A stretch of 64,000 bases of DNA from Schaalia odontolytica (GCF_002847525.1 NZ_PKKM01000007.1:87211-151210); one strand, 5' to 3'. Positions 41,642 to 50,969 are shown, numbered from the stretch's first letter. The notes: a model not told the origin generated them from the sequence alone. Numbers and translations: made by a program.

Positions 41642-42960
41642 TGGACGCTACACCGTGGGTACTCGCCGCCGTCGCAGGAGCCGGAGCGATTGGGGTCGCG
41701 CGCCTCGCTACAGCCCTCACCCGCAGGCACCGCCGCCGCCAGGCCCTCGCAGTCCCCGCCTCCGTGGATGATCCGACGCGCGGACGGCCGCGCCCCTGGA
41801 TCATCATGAACCCCTCGAAGCACGAAGATCCCCAGGCCTTCAAGGACCTCATTAACCGCAAGGCCAAGGAACTGGGCATCGACCACGTACACTGGCGCGA
41901 GACCACGCGTGAGGACCCGGGCACCGGGCAGGCCGTGCGTGCCCTTGAGGAGGGAGCCTCCGTCGTCATCGCCGCGGGCGGAGACGGCACCGTCCGCGCC
42001 GTCGCAGCCGGCATGGCCGGCTCCGGCGTACGCATGGGCATCATCCCCGTGGGCACGGGCAACGTCCTGGCCGGCAACCTGTCCATCCCGGACGACCCCG
42101 GACAGGCCCTCGCCGTCGCACTCGACCGCAACCACCGCTCCGTCGACCTGGCGTGGGTACGCGTCGAAGACGTCACCCAGGAGTCCACTCAGCCGGCCGA
42201 AGGCGGACTGCGCCTCGCCGCACGCGCCGCCCTGCACCCCGAGGTCACTCTTCCGAACGAGGAGGCCCCGGCCTCGTCGATCGAGCCGCGCGCAGACGAG
42301 TACGCATGCCTCGTCATCGCAGGCATGGGCTACGACGGCGAGACGATGGCCGACACAGATCCCGAGCTGAAAAAGCGGATCGGGTGGATCGCCTACGTGT
42401 GGGCGGGCCTAGGCGCGATGGGCGTTCCGCGCATGAAGGCGCGCCTGACCCTGCGCTCCCCCTCCGCCCCCGCGCCTGACCCGCTCGGCGTCGGCGACCA
42501 GCTTGCCGGCACGACCCTCGACGAGGAGGACGCCGCGCCCGAACAATCCCCGCACTCACACGCGGACGAGATCACGCGCATCGAGGCACGCTCCGTCATG
42601 TTCGCCAACGCGGGCGAGCTCAAGATGCTGGTCCTCGCGCCAGACGCAGAGCTTTCCGACGGACTCATCGACGTCATCGCGGTCGACGCACACGCCGGCC
42701 TGCTCGGGTGGGCGGACGTGACCTGGAAGATGCTCGGCCAGCTCATCGGCCTGCGTCCCATCAACCTGCCCGTCTCGACCGGCAAGGTCGCGTTCCGCCA
42801 GGCGAAGGGAGCGTCCGTGACGGCCGAAGAGGCCCAGATGTGCCAGGTGGACGGCGACGCGATCGGCCTCGCCCACACCATGCACATTCGCATGCAGGCG
42901 GGCGCCCTCGACATCGCCGTACCCGCCGAGCGCACGTGGATGGAGCTGCTACCCGCCTGA
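41641..42960 (+). CDS. Diacylglycerol kinase family lipid kinase
   Basis: A 439-residue DagK-type kinase. The catalytic phosphate-binding motif A-G-G-D-G-T-V is near residue 113, and V-G-T-G-N-V-L-A-G-N-L follows. Acidic insertions with no motif lie at about residues 190-215 and 290-310. An N-terminal hydrophobic segment (about residues 5-22) may anchor it. It phosphorylates diacylglycerol or sphingoid-type lipids at the inner leaflet. TACCCT 7 nt before the ATG marks a leaderless start, identical in spacing to pheA. The long open frame upstream is antisense to serS and is rejected. Confidence 0.93.
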   Translation: MDATPWVLAAVAGAGAIGVARLATALTRRHRRRQALAVPASVDDPTRGRPRPWIIMNPSKHEDPQAFKDLINRKAKELGIDHVHWRETTREDPGTGQAVRALEEGASVVIAAGGDGTVRAVAAGMAGSGVRMGIIPVGTGNVLAGNLSIPDDPGQALAVALDRNHRSVDLAWVRVEDVTQESTQPAEGGLRLAARAALHPEVTLPNEEAPASSIEPRADEYACLVIAGMGYDGETMADTDPELKKRIGWIAYVWAGLGAMGVPRMKARLTLRSPSAPAPDPLGVGDQLAGTTLDEEDAAPEQSPHSHADEITRIEARSVMFANAGELKMLVLAPDAELSDGLIDVIAVDAHAGLLGWADVTWKMLGQLIGLRPINLPVSTGKVAFRQAKGASVTAEEAQMCQVDGDAIGLAHTMHIRMQAGALDIAVPAERTWMELLPA

Positions 42961-43006
42961 TACCGCGTCCTTACCCGACGCGCGCCGCGCACGAGCTTGC
43001 TGCCAA

Positions 43007-43515
43007 GCAGCAGTGCACTATTTACGCACCGTTGCACTACTTAGCGTGGCATTCCACTAGATAGGAAGCAGTGCAATGCCCTCACAACTAGTGCATCGCT
43101 GCTGTATCTAGTGCAGTGCTGGAGGATCTCGCCCATCGAACACTGGCAGGAGGCGCTGTCAGCGACAAATTCCACGACGACGCTTGTTACCGATGAGGTG
43201 TTACACCCGATCGGGAAGATTCAACCCCTTCTGATCGGGTGTAATGTTCCCGATCAGGTTGAATCTTCCCTAACGGGTTGAATCCCGACGATGGGACGCT
43301 AGATTTCTCGTTACGCCTCGACCAGGTATCTAGTGACGCCTCGATGCGGAGCCTCGCGGCTAAGGCTTGCATGTCTCCAACACCAACCCACTGCGCATCT
43401 CCACGGTCTGCCTTGTTACTAAGTGGTGTTACACCACTTAGCGGGGTATTACACCAGCTCAGAGGTGGTGTAATACCCCCTAACTGGTGTAATGCTCCCT
43501 AACTGGTGCAGACCT
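43007..43515. repeat. Array of ~19-20-bp units in inverted triplets
   Basis: In the 673-bp gap between the lipid kinase gene and pheA. Cores near R-G-T-G-Y-A-A recur at about 19-20-bp spacing. Block I: TGCACTA-type cores on the minus strand at 43014, 43033 and 43053, then plus cores at 43069, 43089 and 43109. Block II: minus at 43201 and 43220 plus a degenerate unit, then plus at 43237, 43256 and 43275. Block IV: minus at 43429 and 43449 plus a degenerate unit, then plus at 43466, 43485 and 43504. A weaker block lies at 43296-43375. Perfect stems include 43443-43456 with 43466-43479 and 43213-43226 with 43257-43270. No coding capacity seen. Confidence 0.8.
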
Positions 43516-43633
43516 GCCCGATACAGCTCGGTTGACAGTTCGTTGGAGCGGCAGATGCCGTGACCCGGCATATCCATCAGCGCTGCAGACCTACCCGGGC
43601 GACGCCTATCGGATCAGCGCGGCAACCCGAGTG

Positions 43634-44641
43634 TCAGACCAGCGGCCAGGACGGCGCGTTGCCCGCAGCCTCGCCCGTGCCGTCCCCGCCGTGCAGCAGG
43701 TCCGCGACCCACGCGCGACCCGCGCGGAAGGCCTCGTCCGTCGTTCCCGGGGCGACCGACGCGCGCACCCCGTCGACGCGCGGATAGGACCCCATGAAGC
43801 GGACCTCCGGCGAGTAGCGGTGCAGGCCGACGAGGGCCGCCTGGACGCGCTCCTCGCGGATGTGGCCGACGATGTCAATGCTGAACGTGTAGTTGCCGAG
43901 GCCGTCGCCGCTCGGGCGCGACTCGATGCGCGACAGGTCGACGCCGCGCGCCGAGAACTGCTCGAGGAGGGTCAGCAGCGCGCCCGACTCGTTGACCGGC
44001 AGGGCCACCTGGATGGTCGTCTTATCCGCGCCGGTCGGCGGGGGGACGGCGCCGGGGCGGGCCACCAGAACGAAGCGCGTGATCGCACCCGGGTTATCCG
44101 CGACGTCGGTGAACAGAGCCTCCAGGCCGTAGGTGTTGACGGACACCGCGTTGCACAGGGCAGCATCGAAGGATGCGTCGCCGTCCGAGAGAAGCTCAGC
44201 GGCTGCGGCAGTCGACGTGGCGGGCACGTGGATCGCGCCGGGGAAGGTCTCCTCAACCCAGCCGCGGCACTGCGCCCACGCGTGCGGGTGCGTGCCGATG
44301 CGGCGAATATCCTCGGGGCGCGTGCCCGGCAGAACGGCCAGCTGGAAGACCACGTGCACGTGCATCTCGGCGACGATGACGAGGGGGTCGCCGTGCGAGA
44401 GGGAATCCAGCGTCGCGTTGACGCCGCCCTCGATGGAGTTTTCGATCGGGACGACGGCACGGTCGGCCTCGCCGCGGCGCACGGCCGCGAGCGCCTGAGG
44501 GGCGCTCGTCATGGGCATGAGGATCGCTCCGGCGGGCGCGACCTGGTGGACGGCCTGTTCGGTAAACGTGCCGAAGGGGCCGAGGAAGGCGATACGAAGC
44601 TTGTCACCGAGGGGCGCGGGGCCGGGAATGTTCGTCGTCAT
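43634..44641 (-). CDS. pheA: Prephenate dehydratase
   Basis: A 335-residue enzyme converting prephenate to phenylpyruvate for phenylalanine synthesis. It opens with A-F-L-G-P-F-G-T-F-T-E-Q-A and has P-I-E-N-S-I-E-G-G-V (substrate region) and the Thr-Arg-Phe catalytic motif as I-T-R-F-V-L-V. A C-terminal ACT regulatory domain carries E-S-R-P (feedback by Phe), here I-E-S-R-P-S-G-D. The minus-strand TACCCT 7 nt before the ATG at 44641 indicates a leaderless message. It is adjacent to the lipid kinase and serS, a grouping common in actinobacteria. Confidence 0.95.
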   Translation of the reverse strand: MTTNIPGPAPLGDKLRIAFLGPFGTFTEQAVHQVAPAGAILMPMTSAPQALAAVRRGEADRAVVPIENSIEGGVNATLDSLSHGDPLVIVAEMHVHVVFQLAVLPGTRPEDIRRIGTHPHAWAQCRGWVEETFPGAIHVPATSTAAAAELLSDGDASFDAALCNAVSVNTYGLEALFTDVADNPGAITRFVLVARPGAVPPPTGADKTTIQVALPVNESGALLTLLEQFSARGVDLSRIESRPSGDGLGNYTFSIDIVGHIREERVQAALVGLHRYSPEVRFMGSYPRVDGVRASVAPGTTDEAFRAGRAWVADLLHGGDGTGEAAGNAPSWPLV

Positions 44642-44714
44642 GGTGTCAAGGGTAACGAGAGGGGCAGGCACGACGCGGCCTCGTTTCAGCACACGGGGCG
44701 CATTGTGGCCAATC

Positions 44715-44746
44715 GCGCGGGATCTGGCGAGCGCGGGATCTGGCGA
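44715..44746. repeat. Perfect 16-bp tandem duplication
   Basis: GCGCGGGATCTGGCGA twice in direct succession, in the gap between pheA and the DUF6541 gene. Probably a recent slippage event. Confidence 0.9.
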
Positions 44747-44795
44747 GCGCTGCCGGTTCCACGGGGGCGCGACCCCAGGTCGCAGCGTGCGTATC

Positions 44796-47051
44796 TCAGT
44801 CGCGGTTCGCGCTCACACCCGTCGCAAAAGCCTCGCGTCCTCCACCCGGGGTGACGTCGCCGCACGCGGTGATCTTCCACAGCTTCGCGGTGCCACCAGC
44901 GTCGACCAGCTCGAAGCCGACGGACGTGTCAACCCCGTAGAGGCCGGGGTTACGGGCAGAGCGCATGAAGTTGTAGTAGGCGCCGTCTTCCTCCTCGTAG
45001 AAGTGCGTAATGCCGAGACGTTGCACGACCTCGCACACCTCCGGGTCGGTCGCGATGTCGTGGAAGCGCTGGGTGAGGACCTTCTGCGAGGCGCCATCCG
45101 CGTTGACCGTGCTCAGCTGCGGGAACACGGCTTTGCGCCCGCCGAGCATCTCGGAGTATGCGGCGCCCGCGATCGGGTCGCCGAGGATGAGCGCGTCGGG
45201 CGCGGTCGTGTACTGCATGCGGCGCAGCATGGCCAACTCGCCGGTGGTGGCCATGCCGGGCTTGCCCAGGTGTGCGGGGTCGTACACGTAGGCGACCGCA
45301 GCATGACGGGCATCAATTGCCCCGAAGCTGGACAGGACGAGAATGAGGACGCCGACACCCGCCTGGATCGGCCAACGCGGCGCTTCGACCTCGTCGTCGA
45401 CGCCACGTTCGGCGAGGATCCGCTGCAGGGACCTGGTCCAGGCGGCATGCAGGGCGTGGATGATCGCGGCGACACCGACCGCCATGAGGACCGCGAGCGC
45501 GATGTCTTCGACGCCCATGATGCGTCGGGCGTCCTTGTACCAGGGGGCCAGCAGGTACGTACGCAGCGCCGAGTCGGGCGAGTAGGCGAGGCCCGTCAGG
45601 CCCGCAAGGATCAGGTAGGAGATGAGCGGCCAGAACGGCAGGGGCAGCGCCTTATCCTCGTCGGACGAGGCCGCGTCTTCCTCGTTCGTATCCGTACCCT
45701 CGGTCAGTCCGGCCTGTTCGGCGGCACGTTCGAGGGGGTCGGGGCGGCTCAGGAGAGTGTGCAGGCGGGCAGTCGCGGCGACACCCGCGATGAGGAGGAT
45801 CAGCTGGACGAGCGTCCACTGGGTGATGCCCGACGTGCTCGTGAAAGGCGGGTAGGGCAGGAAGGCGTGGGCGAAAGCCTCGCTCCAGCCGCTGCCATTG
45901 CGGGGGTACTTGCCCATGGCCTGGATCTTGGGGGAGGCCAGCGCGAGGAGGGGCAGGGCGACGACGGCGAGCGCGAGGCCACCCCACGCGAGGACGGCGA
46001 GCTGGCCTCGGCCCTCACGATCGAGGGCGCGGCGTGCAAAGGAGGCGATGGACGCCAGGAGCGGCGCGATCAGGAGGGCGAGCAGGGAGAAGGCGGCGCT
46101 CGGGTGCGCGCCGACGAGGCCGAGGGCGCCGATGATCAGGAAGATACCCTGAGGGATGCGTCGCACGAAGGCTCGCAGTCCGTCACCGGCTCGCAGATCG
46201 GCGGCGAGCCTACGGCCGACGACGACCGCTGCGGCGGCAAGCCCGGGAACCAGGGCGGTGCCGGTCGAATTGGGCCACTGGTTGTACATGGTCAGCGCAT
46301 CGGCCGGCATGTTGAGCAGCATCCCGCCGATGATGGGCGCCGCCATGATGGCGCTGCGCGACGCCGTGAGGACAGAGACGAGAGCCGCCAGACCGATGAC
46401 CCACACGGCCATGAGCGCCAGAGAAGACACGTTGGAGGCCTGAACGACGGAGTCGTAGCGCGCGAAGAGCGCGACAAAGGCGTGCCAGCCCGTGGGGTAG
46501 TAGACGCTCCTGCCACCGTAGAGCTCATGGAGGCCGCCGAAAGGGCTCGCATTCTTTCCGTACAGGATGGCGTGCACGCCGTTCTGGTGAAACGTCGGAT
46601 CCCACTGCTGGACGGGGTTTGCAGGGTTCGCACCCGCGATGAGCGGCCAGACGGCCACGAGGAAGCCGAGGGCAATCGCCCCCCACGTGGTCGCGCGGAT
46701 CGCCGCCTGCACGCCGCCAATCGGGACGCGCACGCCGATGGCCTCACGCAGGGGGACTCCCCGCAGCGAGAAACCGCTGTTCGTGCGATGGAAGAAGCTC
46801 AGGCTCCACGCGGCAGCTCCTCCGAGCGCGCTCAGGCCGAGGATCGGCAGGGCGGTGGAGGACTCCCACTCGATGTCGAGGAGCGGGTAGGCCACCGACA
46901 TGATGGTGACGAGGCCGAACGTGAATGCAGGTGCGGCCGCAACAGCAACGAGCGACGAGCGCCCTCCGGCCCGCAGCCACATGAACCCCGGAAGAACCAG
47001 GGCGACCATCATGGCCAGCAGGGTCGGAACCAGCATCCACCAGGCCAGCAC
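44796..47051 (-). CDS. DUF6541-family membrane protein
   Basis: A 751-residue protein with about thirteen or more membrane helices, starting with a W-W-M-L-V-P-T-L-L helix typical of DUF6541. A large soluble domain with H-F-Y-E-E-E-D-G and cysteine pairs lies at the C-terminus. The arrangement resembles GT-C glycosyltransferases or a polysaccharide assembly protein. GTG 47051 has AAGGAG 6 nt upstream and begins 3 bp after the DedA stop, so the two are co-transcribed. Role unknown; envelope sugar transfer is a guess. Confidence 0.85.
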   Translation of the reverse strand: MLAWWMLVPTLLAMMVALVLPGFMWLRAGGRSSLVAVAAAPAFTFGLVTIMSVAYPLLDIEWESSTALPILGLSALGGAAAWSLSFFHRTNSGFSLRGVPLREAIGVRVPIGGVQAAIRATTWGAIALGFLVAVWPLIAGANPANPVQQWDPTFHQNGVHAILYGKNASPFGGLHELYGGRSVYYPTGWHAFVALFARYDSVVQASNVSSLALMAVWVIGLAALVSVLTASRSAIMAAPIIGGMLLNMPADALTMYNQWPNSTGTALVPGLAAAAVVVGRRLAADLRAGDGLRAFVRRIPQGIFLIIGALGLVGAHPSAAFSLLALLIAPLLASIASFARRALDREGRGQLAVLAWGGLALAVVALPLLALASPKIQAMGKYPRNGSGWSEAFAHAFLPYPPFTSTSGITQWTLVQLILLIAGVAATARLHTLLSRPDPLERAAEQAGLTEGTDTNEEDAASSDEDKALPLPFWPLISYLILAGLTGLAYSPDSALRTYLLAPWYKDARRIMGVEDIALAVLMAVGVAAIIHALHAAWTRSLQRILAERGVDDEVEAPRWPIQAGVGVLILVLSSFGAIDARHAAVAYVYDPAHLGKPGMATTGELAMLRRMQYTTAPDALILGDPIAGAAYSEMLGGRKAVFPQLSTVNADGASQKVLTQRFHDIATDPEVCEVVQRLGITHFYEEEDGAYYNFMRSARNPGLYGVDTSVGFELVDAGGTAKLWKITACGDVTPGGGREAFATGVSANRD

Positions 47052-47054
47052 GGA

Positions 47055-47720
47055 TTACTCCTTTTCGGAAGCGGCGCGGCGCTTGCCGACGATTTCGATG
47101 ATGACGGGCAGGACCGACGCGAGGATGATCACGCCGAGGATGAGCGTCAGGTTGTCGTGCACGAAGGGGACGTTGCCCAGGAGCGCACCCACGAGGATGA
47201 AGCCCGCACCCCACACGATGGCACCCAGCGTGTTGAAAGCCAGGAACTTCGGGTAGGGGTAGCGTGCCATGCCCGCGGCGATCGGGATAAAGGTACGCAC
47301 GAAGGGGATGAAACGGCCGATGACCAGCGAGCGGCCGCCGTAGTTCGTGAAGTAGTGCTCCGCCTTCTCCAGGTGCTCGGTCTTGAGGATGCGGGCGTCG
47401 GGCTTGAAGAAGCGGCGACCCCACTTGGCGCCCAGGAAGTATCCGATCTGCGCACCGATGAAGGCTGCAACGACGACGAGGAGGATGAGTGTCGGCAGGT
47501 GCAGGCCGAGGCGGTCGTGGAGCAGGCCAGCGGTAAACAGCAGGGACTCGCCCGGCAGCACGGGGAACAGGACACCCGACTCGATGAGGACGATAAGCAT
47601 CGTTCCCCACAGCACCCACGGCCCCATGGCGACGAGCAGAGTCTCGGGATTTTTAAACCACTCGATAACGGTGTGCAGCACCGACGGATCCGATGCGGTC
47701 ACGAGTGTCGACCAGGTCAC
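47055..47720 (-). CDS. DedA/VTT-domain membrane protein
   Basis: A 221-residue DedA-family protein. It has the re-entrant-loop segment F-P-V-L-P-G-E-S-L-L-F, G-Y-F-L-G-A-K-W-G-R, and R-F-I-P-F-V-R-T-F-I-P-I-A-A-G, the conserved Arg/Glu motifs of the VTT fold. Members scramble undecaprenyl phosphate or phospholipids across the membrane. GTG 47720 starts M-T-W. It is translationally linked to the DUF6541 gene, consistent with a shared envelope role. Confidence 0.93.
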   Translation of the reverse strand: MTWSTLVTASDPSVLHTVIEWFKNPETLLVAMGPWVLWGTMLIVLIESGVLFPVLPGESLLFTAGLLHDRLGLHLPTLILLVVVAAFIGAQIGYFLGAKWGRRFFKPDARILKTEHLEKAEHYFTNYGGRSLVIGRFIPFVRTFIPIAAGMARYPYPKFLAFNTLGAIVWGAGFILVGALLGNVPFVHDNLTLILGVIILASVLPVIIEIVGKRRAASEKE

Positions 47721-47794
47721 GATAGGGCCCTTTTCTGCCGGGAATGTATCACCCTAACCCTACCTTTGTTGACCGCGAATATAGGATAGGCGGC

Positions 47795-50719
47795 ATGAGG
47801 AAGCGCAAGGATTCACACGACGGCTCGCCGGTCGCTGACACAAACCTCCTCTTCGTTCCATCTTCATCTGACGATTCCTCGGAGAGCGGGGTCGACGCCC
47901 TGATGGGAATGATCGACGAGGCCGGGGCGCAGGTCGAGCCGCCGCCGCCCCCGGAGGCTCCCCTCCCGCCCGCTCCCCCGGCCGAATCCGACGACTCGGC
48001 CGATTCCGATGACGCGGCCGACGCAGTCGAGCCCGCCCTGGCCTCGTCCACGCACGAGGAAAACGATTCCGAACAGGCCATCGACGCTGAGGAGGCCACC
48101 TCCGACGCTTCGGCGGACGAGACCGACCAGACCGATCACAATGCCACGGGCGCGGACAGCGAATCCGTCGATTCCCTCACCTCGCCCCTGACCGGTGAAA
48201 TCGCCGCGAACCTGCCCGTGCGCCGCATGCGCCTGCCCCGCCCCGTCTACATCGCGGACCGCATCACGAACGTGCGTCGCCGCCGCGAAGACCTTGTCGA
48301 CGTCGTCCTCTCACTCATCGCGATCCTCATCATCTGGACGATCGGCACGGTGGCCAGTGCCACGACACACGGCGTCACCATGGACGTCCTACAATTCCAG
48401 CTCATCCGCAAGATCCTGATCCTGCCCGTCAGCCTGGTCGAGGGCCTCATCATCCTGATCACGCCGATCCTCGTGATCATCTCCCTTGCCTTGCGCAAGC
48501 GCCTCCAGGCGATCATTCAGGCCCTCGTCACCAGCGTCGTTGCGGCGATCGGCGGATGGATCATTGCCTTCTTGACCGGGCTACTGCCCGCTTACCTCAC
48601 CGCACCACTGAGCGTGGACCGCGCGATAGCTACGCAGGGCTCGCAGACCGGCAGTGTGATCGCCATCAACCTGGTGATCGTCACCCTGTGCGCCCTGTTC
48701 ACCTCCGCCGGCGAGGCCCAGTCGATGAAGGCCATCAAGTGGGGGTGGACGGGCCTGTGGATCATTCTCGTTCTGGGCGTTCTACGCTCATCGATGACCC
48801 TGCCCGTCGCCTTCATCTCCGTGTTCCTGGGTCGCGCATTCGGCTCCGGCTCGCGGTGGGTCATGGGCTACGACGACCAGAGGGCAAAGGGCACCAAGCT
48901 CGTTGAGGGCCTTCTCAGCATCGGCATCACGCCCTCACGGATCGTGCGCACCGACCTCGACACGACCAAGGAACCTCTGGCTACGTGGGTCATCACGGAG
49001 AACTCGCGCGGTCACCTCACGCAGATGCCCGCCGACCTGGGCGACATGGGCGTCACGGTCACGAAGCGCCCCAACCAGGACCACCACCGCCACTACCAGG
49101 CGTGGAGCGACACGGGCCTAGCCTACGAGATCATCGCCATGGACCCCGGCCAGGAACTGACCGGAACTCTCCTCGAGATGTGGAACAACCTGCGCCTGCG
49201 CGGCATCAGCCGATGGGTCTCCCCCTCGCTCAAGGCACAGGCGGAACGTTCCTCCTTCACGACGCTGCAGGCGTTGCGTGCGGGCGTGTTCACGCAGGAG
49301 CCGATCGGCATCGCCGCCTCTGCGGACTCGATCATCATGGTCATGTCGGCGCTGCCCCCGACAACGCCGCTGACGGAACTCGGTGAGGACGCAACGGACG
49401 AGGTCCTGGACCGCGCGTGGGAGCAGCTGCGATTCGCTCACTCACGTGGAATCTCTCACCGCGCTCTCACCCCCGAGGCGGTCGTCGTCGATGAGTCGTC
49501 GGACGTGTGGCTGCTCGATTGGGATTCCGGCGAGGTTGCGACCACCGAGCTGAATCAGTCGATCGACATCGCGCAGATGCTGGTCCTGACCGCCCTCGCG
49601 GTGGGGCCGGAGCGCGCGCTCGAGGCGGGCCGCCGCAACGTCGGCGAGGCGACGCTCGTCGCGTGCGCGCCCGTCATCCAGAAGCCCGTGCTTCCCGCAC
49701 AGATCAATCAGCGCCTGCGCCGTTCCGACCTACTGGGCGACCTGCGCGCCGCCCTCGTGGGAGACTCCGAGGCCGAGACCGCACCCACCGCCGACCTGCA
49801 GCGATTCCGCCCGCGCACGATCCTCACGGTCGCGATCGCGTTCATCGCCGTCTTCATCGTCGTCGGCTCGCTCAACTTCAGCGACATCGTGACCACGGTC
49901 AAGAGCGCGAATCCATGGTGGATGCTTGCTTCCGCGGTGCTCGCCTGCCTCATCTGGGTCGGTTCCGCGGTCCCGCTTGTTGCCCTGTCGCCTGAGAAGC
50001 TGCCCTTCAAGGAGACGTTCATCGCCCAGGTCGCGGCCTCGATCATTACGATCGTGGCGCCCGCCGGCGTGGGACCCGCGGCCCTCAACCTGCGCTACCT
50101 GCGCAAGCGCCGCGTTCCCACCGCAATGGCGGTGACGACGGTGACGCTCATGCAGATCTCTCAGGCTCTCGTCACGATTGTCCTCCTGCTCCTCGTTATG
50201 GTCATTGCAGGATCGTCGCTGTCTGTGTCGGTCCCCTACGGCACGATCCTCGGTGTCGTCGCGCTCGTGATGGTCGCGGTCGGCGTCATCGTCGCGGTGC
50301 CAAAGGTGCGGCGCTGGATCTGGTCGAAGATTCAGCCGACCTGGCAGCAGGTCTACCCGCGCCTCCTGTGGATCATCGGTCAGCCCCGCCGCCTCGCTGC
50401 GGTCCTGGGCGGCAACCTGCTGATGAACATCGGCTACGTGGGCTCGTTCTGGACGGCGCTGCTCGCCATGGGTGGTTCGCTGAACTTCTCCACGGTGTCG
50501 CTCACCTACTTGACGGCGAATGCGGCCGGCTCGTTCATCCCCTCACCGGGTGGTATCGGTACCGTCGAAACGGCGCTGACCTCAGGCCTGACGGTCGCGG
50601 GCATCTCCTCGTCTGTCGCCATCGCGACGGCGCTGCTCTACCGTCTCGTCACCTTCTACGGCCGCATCCCGTTCGGCTGGCTGGCCATGAAGTACATGGA
50701 GAAGAAGGACCTGATCTAG
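47795..50719 (+). CDS. Lysylphosphatidylglycerol-synthase-type flippase with kinase-like domain
   Basis: A 974-residue protein. An acidic disordered N-terminus (about residues 1-150) is followed by about six membrane helices. Next is a soluble domain (about 350-640) with protein-kinase-like remnants: H-S-R-G-I-S-H-R-A-L-T-P-E at the HRD position and W-L-L-D-W-D-S-G at the DFG position. A C-terminal membrane block of about eight helices matches the LPG-synthase TM domain (P-A-G-V-G-P-A-A-L-N). This domain flips lipids. Catalytic kinase residues are degenerate, so the middle domain may be a regulatory pseudokinase. TAGGAT 7 nt before the ATG suggests leaderless initiation. Confidence 0.85.
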   Translation: MRKRKDSHDGSPVADTNLLFVPSSSDDSSESGVDALMGMIDEAGAQVEPPPPPEAPLPPAPPAESDDSADSDDAADAVEPALASSTHEENDSEQAIDAEEATSDASADETDQTDHNATGADSESVDSLTSPLTGEIAANLPVRRMRLPRPVYIADRITNVRRRREDLVDVVLSLIAILIIWTIGTVASATTHGVTMDVLQFQLIRKILILPVSLVEGLIILITPILVIISLALRKRLQAIIQALVTSVVAAIGGWIIAFLTGLLPAYLTAPLSVDRAIATQGSQTGSVIAINLVIVTLCALFTSAGEAQSMKAIKWGWTGLWIILVLGVLRSSMTLPVAFISVFLGRAFGSGSRWVMGYDDQRAKGTKLVEGLLSIGITPSRIVRTDLDTTKEPLATWVITENSRGHLTQMPADLGDMGVTVTKRPNQDHHRHYQAWSDTGLAYEIIAMDPGQELTGTLLEMWNNLRLRGISRWVSPSLKAQAERSSFTTLQALRAGVFTQEPIGIAASADSIIMVMSALPPTTPLTELGEDATDEVLDRAWEQLRFAHSRGISHRALTPEAVVVDESSDVWLLDWDSGEVATTELNQSIDIAQMLVLTALAVGPERALEAGRRNVGEATLVACAPVIQKPVLPAQINQRLRRSDLLGDLRAALVGDSEAETAPTADLQRFRPRTILTVAIAFIAVFIVVGSLNFSDIVTTVKSANPWWMLASAVLACLIWVGSAVPLVALSPEKLPFKETFIAQVAASIITIVAPAGVGPAALNLRYLRKRRVPTAMAVTTVTLMQISQALVTIVLLLLVMVIAGSSLSVSVPYGTILGVVALVMVAVGVIVAVPKVRRWIWSKIQPTWQQVYPRLLWIIGQPRRLAAVLGGNLLMNIGYVGSFWTALLAMGGSLNFSTVSLTYLTANAAGSFIPSPGGIGTVETALTSGLTVAGISSSVAIATALLYRLVTFYGRIPFGWLAMKYMEKKDLI

Positions 50720-50779
50720 GTTCCCTCTGAGCGCATCCGCATCCGCGCTCTCGCGTGACCGACAACAGCCGGTTCGTTT

Positions 50780-50818
50780 CTAGTTACTTCTAATTTTCAT
50801 CAAATTAGAAGTAACTAG
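50780..50818. repeat. Perfect 17-bp inverted repeat
   Basis: CTAGTTACTTCTAATTT (50780-50796), loop TCATC, AAATTAGAAGTAACTAG (50802-50818). AT-rich. It lies between convergent genes, so it may act as a terminator for the flippase gene or be an operator/insertion remnant. Confidence 0.85.
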
Positions 50819-50844
50819 ATGAATACTTGCTACCGACAGCAATT

Positions 50845-50950
50845 TCGCATGCAATTCCCCCACATGTCTTTTGATTTTTGAAATCAAATCGTTGAAATTC
50901 TGCGAATTTTGAGATGCACCAACGAACGGGCCCGGAGGAATTGCATGCGA
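50845..50950 (+). repeat. Terminal-inverted-repeat element, copy B
   Basis: About 106 bp, outer perfect 14-bp arms TCGCATGCAATTCC and GGAATTGCATGCGA, and an internal 8-bp palindrome around TTTGATTT/AAATCAAA. It is homologous to copy A at 34835-34949 but lies in the opposite orientation. Confidence 0.75.
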
Positions 50951-50969
50951 CTTTTACTGTGCCATTCGC

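Noticed and set aside
43187..43502. Short frames in both strands of the repeat array
   Set aside because: They are built from repeat units in inverted orientation, lack ribosome sites and have no protein-like composition.
44511..47789. Plus-strand open frame of over 1000 codons
   Set aside because: It mirrors DUF6541, DedA and part of pheA on the other strand, shows no domain, and is a GC-bias shadow.
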